NCBI GenBank assembly: GCA_945860255.1
Contig: CAMAQI010000068.1
Location: 1 to 10,945 of the forward strand
Origin: Methylacidiphilum caldifontis
GTDB taxonomy: Bacteria > Verrucomicrobiota > Verrucomicrobiia > Methylacidiphilales > CAMAQI01
Length of the DNA stretch: 10,945 nt
Reading direction: 5' to 3'
Part shown: piece by piece, positions 7,222 to 10,945 of the stretch
How the letters are laid out: each line of letters opens with the position of its first letter
Numbering within the stretch: position 1 is the first letter of the stretch
Notes under the pieces: model-generated
The model's input: the letters and a program-made list of their open reading frames with translations, nothing else
Told to the model about the DNA's origin: nothing
The model's database searches: none
Position numbers and translations under genes: made by a program

Positions 7222-8369
7222 CCACAGAGATCAGAAGTCGAAAGATCTTGATGATTGCGGGCGAAAGCAGTGGCGATCTTCATGGAGCTCATTTGATTCG
7301 CTCATTGAGAATTAAAGAGCCGCAAATTGAAATTTATGGCGCCGGGGGCAGTCAAATGCTTTCTGCTGGACAGCGACAAGAGTTTGATATGACCGAGCAT
7401 GCGGTGGTCGGTTTGATTGAGGTTGCAAAACATTACTCTAAATTTAGAGGATTTTTTAAACGACTTTTAAATCTTGTGGAGAGGATTCGTCCTGATGCGA
7501 TTATTTTAATCGACTATCCAGGATTCAACCTTCGTTTTGCAAAAGCAGTCAAAGAGCTTTATCCCTCAATTCCCCTGATTCAATATATTTGCCCTCAAGT
7601 ATGGGCTTGGAAGTCAGGAAGAGCAAAAATGATGGAATCGGTCTTTGACTCCGTGATGTCTATTTTTCCTTTTGAAGAGGCATGGATGCTCAAAGCGGCT
7701 CCGAAACTCAAAGTCAAGTGGGTAGGGCATCCAACGAAGGATCGTATTCTTCCGATTCCTGAGGAATATCGGGATCAAAAACGAATCGCTTTATTACCGG
7801 GAAGTCGTGAGGATGAGATAAAAAAACATTTTCCGATTCTCTTTAATGCCGCTGTTCTCATGTCTCAAAGAATTCCAGATCTTAAATTCGTTTGGGTCGC
7901 TCCGGATGAGAAAATTTTTAAACTGGGAAATAAGCTATTAGATGGACTCTCCCGTTCCTCGATTCATTTGGAGTCTTACATTGGCTATTCCCTCACACAT
8001 TTGAGTCGTTGTAAGCTTGCGATCGTTGCCTCGGGGACGGCCTCCTTAGAATGCGCTTTTGCGGGAGTCCCTCCCGTTGTCGTTTATAAGGTGAATCCCT
8101 TTACCTTTGCGGTGGGAAAGCGATTGGTGAAGGTTAAGTATTTGAGTATGGTGAACGTTCTTGCAAATGCTCCCGTTGTTCCGGAGATCCTTCAGAATGA
8201 ATTAACCGCCCCCTTTTTAGCTCAAGAGACCCATCGTTTGTTGATTGATCAGGAGCGTTATCAAACGATTCAAGAAAAAATGAAGAAAATTGTCGACACC
8301 TTGGGAGAGCCTGGGGTCTCCGCTATCGCTGCCGAATGGGTTTTAAGTCGAATTTCCTCTGGAGAATGA
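7206..8369 (+). CDS. lpxB: Lipid A disaccharide synthase LpxB
   Basis: This 387-residue protein matches LpxB (GT19 family, about 380 residues) from end to end. It has IAGESSGDLHGAHL near the start, GAGGSQM, the VVGLIEV motif, LIDYPGFNLRFA, QYICPQVWAWK, VGHPTKD, LLPGSREDEIKKH, the donor-binding ASGTASLECAFAGVPPVVVYK, and the conserved VNVLANAPVVPEILQ tail. LpxB joins UDP-2,3-diacylglucosamine to lipid X, forming the disaccharide-1-phosphate at the inner face of the inner membrane. The start at 7206 is supported by GGAG at 7197-7200 with 5 nt spacing, within the end of the oxidoreductase gene. A later in-frame ATG at 7251 would cut into the AGESSGD motif region. It acts directly on the product of LpxI, two genes upstream. 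Confidence 0.96.
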   Translation: MGESLTTEIRSRKILMIAGESSGDLHGAHLIRSLRIKEPQIEIYGAGGSQMLSAGQRQEFDMTEHAVVGLIEVAKHYSKFRGFFKRLLNLVERIRPDAIILIDYPGFNLRFAKAVKELYPSIPLIQYICPQVWAWKSGRAKMMESVFDSVMSIFPFEEAWMLKAAPKLKVKWVGHPTKDRILPIPEEYRDQKRIALLPGSREDEIKKHFPILFNAAVLMSQRIPDLKFVWVAPDEKIFKLGNKLLDGLSRSSIHLESYIGYSLTHLSRCKLAIVASGTASLECAFAGVPPVVVYKVNPFTFAVGKRLVKVKYLSMVNVLANAPVVPEILQNELTAPFLAQETHRLLIDQERYQTIQEKMKKIVDTLGEPGVSAIAAEWVLSRISSGE

Positions 8370-8395
8370 CAGGAGCGAATAAAAGGCAGGAAATG

Positions 8396-9253
8396 ATGAA
8401 AAAAATTGCCGTCATCGTTAATCCTGCTGCCCATAGCACCAAAGCCAAAGCACTCCTGCAGGAGATTAGAGAGATCTGTCACGGTGCCGATTTTTTGGAA
8501 ACGGAGTTTGCCGGAGATGGACTGAATAAGGCTTTAGAGGCCGTTAAGCGGGGCTATGAGATCGTCGTTGCTGCGGGAGGGGATGGGACGATCAACGAGG
8601 TCGTTCAGGGACTGAAGGGAAGTGATACGATCTTTGGGATTTTACCGATTGGAACGATCAATGTATTTGCTTCTGAACTTGGAATTTCTCGTGATTTGCA
8701 GGAAGCGTGGAAGGTGATTTTAGGGGGAAATCTCAAAGCAGTCGATTTACCGAACGTCAATGGCCATAGCTTTGTTCAGCTCGCGGGGGTCGGTCTTGAT
8801 GCGAAAGTGGTTAAAAAAACTTCGTGGAATTTAAAAAAGAGATTAGGAGCTTTGAGTTATCTTTGGACCCTTCTCAAGGTCGCCTCAAAAAAACAGAGAA
8901 AACTGCGAGTGCTTACGCATGAAGGGAAAGAGTATACGGCTCGATTTATTTTAGTCGGGAATGGCCGATTTTATGGGGGCCCGCTTCAGGTTTTTCGTAA
9001 AGCGTGTCTCTCCGATGGACTCATGGATCTCTGTCTCTTTGATAAAGTCGACTACATTTCGTTGATCCGTTACGGCAACGGAATCGTCCGGGGAGATCTC
9101 ACGAAGATGAAGGAGGTCACCTATCTGCAGACCAAAGGATTTTCCGTAACGAGTAAAAAAAGAGTTCCCGTTGAGGTCGACGGAGAGTGGAGAGATTATA
9201 CCCCGTGCGAATTCTCTTTTGGAAGTCATCCGTTAAGAGTCTTGGTTCCATAA
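8396..9253 (+). CDS. Diacylglycerol kinase / LCB5-family lipid kinase
   Basis: This is a 285-residue protein from ATG 8396. Seen: VNP (8-10), the nucleotide-binding GGDGT (61-65) followed by NEV, ILPIGTINVFASELGI (82-97), GVGLDA (131-136), GNGRFYGGP (188-196), DGLMDLCLF (207-215) and VEVDGE (259-264). These are the conserved blocks of the bacterial DagK/YegS-type catalytic and C-terminal domains, so the enzyme looks intact. The family phosphorylates diacylglycerol or related lipids with ATP. The substrate is not known here, and its place after lpxB hints at an envelope-lipid role. The start is chosen because of AGG at 8388-8390, five nt before, and because the fold begins at once. An ATG at 8366, overlapping the lpxB stop, would add ten residues; a longer reading from 8336 would overlap lpxB and is unlikely. 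Confidence 0.9.
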   Translation: MKKIAVIVNPAAHSTKAKALLQEIREICHGADFLETEFAGDGLNKALEAVKRGYEIVVAAGGDGTINEVVQGLKGSDTIFGILPIGTINVFASELGISRDLQEAWKVILGGNLKAVDLPNVNGHSFVQLAGVGLDAKVVKKTSWNLKKRLGALSYLWTLLKVASKKQRKLRVLTHEGKEYTARFILVGNGRFYGGPLQVFRKACLSDGLMDLCLFDKVDYISLIRYGNGIVRGDLTKMKEVTYLQTKGFSVTSKKRVPVEVDGEWRDYTPCEFSFGSHPLRVLVP

Positions 9254-9265
9254 ATCAAAATCTCA

Positions 9266-9294
9266 TTGACGTATTATTATATTTCGAGAACTAT
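9266..9294 (+). promoter_or_regulatory. Likely promoter of the arsR unit
   Basis: A near-consensus -35, TTGACG (9266-9271), is followed after 17 nt by AACTAT (9289-9294) as a weaker -10. Transcription would start at about 9301, which is the A of the arsR ATG, so the message may have no leader. The -10 lies inside the inverted repeat, as expected for a repressor-blocked promoter. It is placed in the 47 nt between the lipid kinase stop and arsR. Confidence 0.5.
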
Positions 9295-9302
9295 CGAAAT
9301 AT
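9279..9302. promoter_or_regulatory. ArsR operator: perfect 9-6-9 inverted repeat
   Basis: The left arm ATATTTCGA (9279-9287) and right arm TCGAAATAT (9294-9302) are exact reverse complements, separated by 6 nt. The 24-base site covers the presumed -10 and runs into the first two bases of the arsR ATG. ArsR/SmtB repressors bind two-fold symmetric sites of about this size over their own promoters, so auto-repression is the natural reading. The symmetry is seen directly; binding by this ArsR is inferred. Confidence 0.75.
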
Positions 9303-9609
9303 GAAGTTACAGAAACTCGCAGAAGCCTTTAAGGCGCTCTCTCATCCTCACCGTCTGGCGATCTTTCTCCGATTGGCAAAGTGCTGTGAGAAACACGGAT
9401 GCAGTGAGGAGGTTTGTTCTCGCCTCTGCGTCGGTGAACTCGGCAAGGGACTCCGCATCAGTCCTTCCACAATTTCTCATCATCTTAAAGAATTAAACAG
9501 AGCAGGTCTGATTTCGACCCAAAAATGTGGTCAAACTGTTGAATGTTGGGTCGCTGAAAATACGCTCGACGAACTCTCCCAGTTTTTTCTAAAGGCTAAA
9601 AAAATCTAA
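9301..9609 (+). CDS. arsR: ArsR/SmtB-family metalloregulatory repressor, cysteine-rich
   Basis: This is a 102-residue winged-helix regulator. The N-terminal helix KLAEAFKALSHPHRLAIFLRL (5-25) is the family's opening, and SPSTISHHLKELNRAGLI (54-71) is the DNA-recognition helix and following strand. Seven cysteines occur at 28, 29, 34, 39, 43, 76 and 82, and five of them cluster in the loop between the first helices and the HTH. That cluster is a likely metalloid or thiophilic-metal sensor site. It differs from the plain ELCVCDL site of E. coli ArsR, since here the second Cys is Gly45. The start at 9301 fits the fold and the operator; a longer open frame back to 9187 would overlap the kinase gene and cross the operator. 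ArsR releases DNA on binding As(III) or Sb(III); the inducer here is inferred from the DUF6428 neighbour. Confidence 0.9.
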   Translation: MKLQKLAEAFKALSHPHRLAIFLRLAKCCEKHGCSEEVCSRLCVGELGKGLRISPSTISHHLKELNRAGLISTQKCGQTVECWVAENTLDELSQFFLKAKKI

Positions 9610-9622
9610 TGAGAAACCAACG

Positions 9623-9655
9623 ATGAATCCAAAACCGTATAAAATCCTCTTATGA
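9623..9655 (+). pseudogene. Ten-codon ORF resembling the start of an ArsC arsenate reductase (possible relic or leader ORF)
   Basis: Between arsR and the DUF6428 gene an ATG opens MNPKPYKILL followed by a TGA that overlaps the next ATG by 4 nt (ATGA). The KPYKIL wording matches how many thioredoxin-type ArsC proteins begin (KPYxVLFLCTGNSARS). ArsC is a frequent neighbour of arsR and DUF6428. It may be the surviving first codons of a deleted arsC, or a small coupling ORF feeding ribosomes to DUF6428. Ten residues cannot prove either. Confidence 0.25.
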
Positions 9656-10116
9656 CACTTTTTCAATTGAGTAAGCTTTTAAACGATAATCCCGAACATC
9701 TCATTCGTTTTATTCTCCCCAATAAAGAGGCGATTCCCTCTCACTATCACATTACCGAAGTGGGACATGTGCAGAAAAACTTCATCGATTGTGGCGGAAC
9801 TTCTCGCACCTCCTCGACTTGTGTGTTGCAGGCTTGGATCGCAAATGATGACGATCATGCGTTGAAAGCGGGAAAGCTGGCCTCTATTTTGAAACTGGCT
9901 CATCAGATTTTGCCATCCGGCGAACTTCCGGTCGAAGTGGAGTTTGAAGCTCCCTATATCTCTCAGTTTCCCATTACGACAAGCGAGAGGAGTTCCGATA
10001 CATTAGTGTTTCAGCTCGAGGCGAAGCGCACCGATTGTTTGGCTAAGGAAAAATGTTTAGTAGAGAGCAATCCCGAAAGTTCCTCTTGTTGCTCACCAAA
10101 GTCTGGTTGCTGCTAG
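9652..10116 (+). CDS. DUF6428 family protein (ars-operon associated) with CC...CC tail
   Basis: This 154-residue soluble protein has no signal peptide. It shows the blocks I associate with DUF6428: HYHITEVG (31-38), FIDCGGT (44-50), CVLQAWIANDDDH (57-69), LPVEVEFEAPYISQFP (92-107), and TDCLAKEKC (127-135). The family commonly lies beside arsR and arsC, but its biochemical role is not known to me. The last nine residues hold two Cys pairs (C146-C147 and C153-C154, CCSPKSGCC). With C47, C57, C129 and C135 this makes eight cysteines, which suggests binding of a thiol-reactive metal(loid). There is no Shine-Dalgarno. Its ATG overlaps the stop of a 10-codon ORF, so it may be translated by coupling. 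It is transcribed with arsR and is the last gene of the unit. Confidence 0.8.
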   Translation: MTLFQLSKLLNDNPEHLIRFILPNKEAIPSHYHITEVGHVQKNFIDCGGTSRTSSTCVLQAWIANDDDHALKAGKLASILKLAHQILPSGELPVEVEFEAPYISQFPITTSERSSDTLVFQLEAKRTDCLAKEKCLVESNPESSSCCSPKSGCC

Positions 10117-10129
10117 TCGGAATGACTAG
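10113..10129. terminator. Small hairpin at the convergent junction
   Basis: CTAGTC (10113-10118) and GACTAG (10124-10129) form a perfect 6-bp stem with a 5-nt loop that includes the DUF6428 stop codon. It lies between two genes that face each other, where a two-way terminator would be expected. No T-run follows on either strand and the stem has only moderate GC, so it is not a textbook rho-independent terminator. Confidence 0.3.
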
Positions 10130-10163
10130 TTGAAGTTGAGCGGTATCCCTTGGTCTCTAAAGT

Positions 10164-10945
10164 TTAATGCGATCCAAGTGCTGCTTTAATTTTAATCTTG
10201 AATTGATCCCAAGGACTTAATTTAGGAAAAATCTTTGCGAGATTTAATTGAGCGTTTTTTTGGATCGATTCCAGTTTTGCTACTCCTGCCTCTCGTTCCA
10301 TTTTTTGATAGAAGGTATAAAGAAAATAGGCCTGACGGGCTGTTGGTTTGAGATTGCGGTCCTGGAGGAATTGAAGATTCGCTTTAATGATTTTTTCGTA
10401 GGATTGAGAGAGTTTTTCCAGATTTTTAACCTGATTGCGGAAGTTCTCTGTCTGAGTTCGATAGATTGCCTGGGTATCATCATGGAAGGCAATCCCCCCT
10501 TGATGAAGCAGTTTAAACCAAAAGATCGCATCTTCACAAAGTCCTTGATCGAGGGACTCCGGCCATTGCATCTCAGGGGTGAGAAGTTGACGTCGAATGA
10601 TCGTCGTATGAATCGCAAAAGGGGGATAGACAAAGGCGGAGGCGATCATCTCCTCTTGAGAGACCCGTGCCCCGAGGGGATCATGATGTTCGCTCTTGCC
10701 TTGAGGATCTTTTTCGACCCAAGGACAGGTGTAGAGATCTCGTCCCGGTTGTTGCTCGATCACTTTTCGCTTCGCTTCAAGATAGTTGGGGGGAAGAAGA
10801 TCGTCGGCATCTAAGAATAGAATCCATTTTCCACGAGCGAGTTGAATCCCTTGATTTCGTGCGCTACAGGGGCCAGCCACTTCTGAAATGAGGAGTTGTA
10901 GTCGTGGATCGCTGATTTCTTGAACGATCTGACGGCTCTGATCGG
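10164..10945 (-). CDS. Family 2 glycosyltransferase, N-terminus cut by window edge
   Basis: The minus-strand frame is open from the right edge to a TAA at 10164-10166, giving 259 full codons plus a stop. It begins with DQSRQIVQEISD, which fits the stretch just after the DDGS motif of GT2 enzymes. It continues with EVAGPCSARNQGIQLARGKWILFLDADDLLPPNYL, the GT-A core with the nucleotide-sugar and metal-binding LDADD. A GLCEDAIFWFKLL stretch provides the later acidic (ED) motif. The remaining C-terminal region is helical and charged, with no membrane span. Such enzymes add sugars to LPS, capsule or other surface glycans; donor and acceptor are unknown. A GTG at 10880 is inside the conserved core, not the true start. 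Convergent with the ars unit. Confidence 0.88.
   Translation of the reverse strand, partial: DQSRQIVQEISDPRLQLLISEVAGPCSARNQGIQLARGKWILFLDADDLLPPNYLEAKRKVIEQQPGRDLYTCPWVEKDPQGKSEHHDPLGARVSQEEMIASAFVYPPFAIHTTIIRRQLLTPEMQWPESLDQGLCEDAIFWFKLLHQGGIAFHDDTQAIYRTQTENFRNQVKNLEKLSQSYEKIIKANLQFLQDRNLKPTARQAYFLYTFYQKMEREAGVAKLESIQKNAQLNLAKIFPKLSPWDQFKIKIKAALGSH

Noticed and set aside
8336..8395. N-terminal extension of the lipid kinase
   Set aside because: It overlaps the lpxB end by 34 nt and adds residues without family similarity. ATG 8396 has a ribosome site and starts right at the fold.
9187..9300. 38-codon extension of arsR
   Set aside because: It overlaps the kinase gene and crosses the promoter and the inverted repeat, while the ArsR fold starts at 9301.
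10248..10814. Plus-strand frame of 188 codons near the right edge
   Set aside because: It is opposite a minus-strand GT2 glycosyltransferase with the GPxSARN and LDADD motifs, and shows no features of its own.
1..10945. Search for tRNA, rRNA, CRISPR, insertion sequence or riboswitch
   Set aside because: No repeated spacer pattern, transposase, terminal inverted repeats or RNA gene signature was seen by eye. Coding is nearly continuous, leaving little room for any of these.

Overview
The window looks like part of a chromosome from a Gram-negative, diderm bacterium of moderate GC. It carries two lipid A genes (lpxI, lpxB), a TolQ/ExbB-type proton channel, tatC and exported proteins with signal peptides. 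The use of LpxI, the wording of the lipid-kinase motifs and the ArsR + DUF6428 pair would fit the PVC superphylum (Verrucomicrobiota-like) or a neighbouring phylum such as Omnitrophota. This is an inference from gene content; no rRNA or phylogenetic marker was analysed. Coding density is very high, no intergenic stretch exceeds about 110 bases, and no mobile element, tRNA, rRNA or CRISPR array was seen.

Layout. (1) Bases 1-350, minus strand: the 5' end of a CHASE2-domain membrane sensor, cut by the left edge. (2) Bases 351-458: a divergent intergenic region. (3) Bases 459-3941, plus strand: an exported 14-repeat TPR protein, a secreted dienelactone-hydrolase-family protein whose ATG directly abuts the TPR stop, and a compact LplA-type ligase/acyltransferase. 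(4) Bases 3992-9253, plus strand: a tight run of exbB/tolQ, tatC, lpxI, a Gfo/Idh/MocA oxidoreductase, lpxB and a diacylglycerol-kinase-type lipid kinase. Gaps are 3-26 nt, or the genes overlap. (5) Bases 9266-10116: a small arsenic-type unit with its own promoter and operator, made of a cysteine-rich ArsR repressor and a DUF6428 protein. (6) Bases 10117-10163: a convergent junction with a small hairpin. (7) Bases 10164-10945, minus strand: a family 2 glycosyltransferase cut by the right edge.

How the genes work together. The core of region 4 is envelope biogenesis. LpxI cleaves UDP-2,3-diacylglucosamine to lipid X, and LpxB joins lipid X to another UDP-diacylglucosamine to make the lipid A disaccharide. 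The oxidoreductase between them, coupled by overlaps on both sides, is a good candidate for making or modifying the UDP-sugar precursor, for example a GnnA-like UDP-GlcNAc 3-dehydrogenase. The lipid kinase just after lpxB may act on membrane diacylglycerol or another lipid. ExbB/TolQ and TatC serve the inner membrane, but the usual ExbD/TolR and TatA/B partners are absent here.

The most unusual points are these: the ars unit has a perfect 9-6-9 inverted repeat that runs into the arsR start codon; a 10-codon ORF before DUF6428 reads like the beginning of an arsenate reductase; the channel subunit has tatC where its usual partner would be; and a CHASE2 gene at the left edge is hidden beneath a misleading ORF on the other strand. 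No convincing wholly new defence or mobile system was found.
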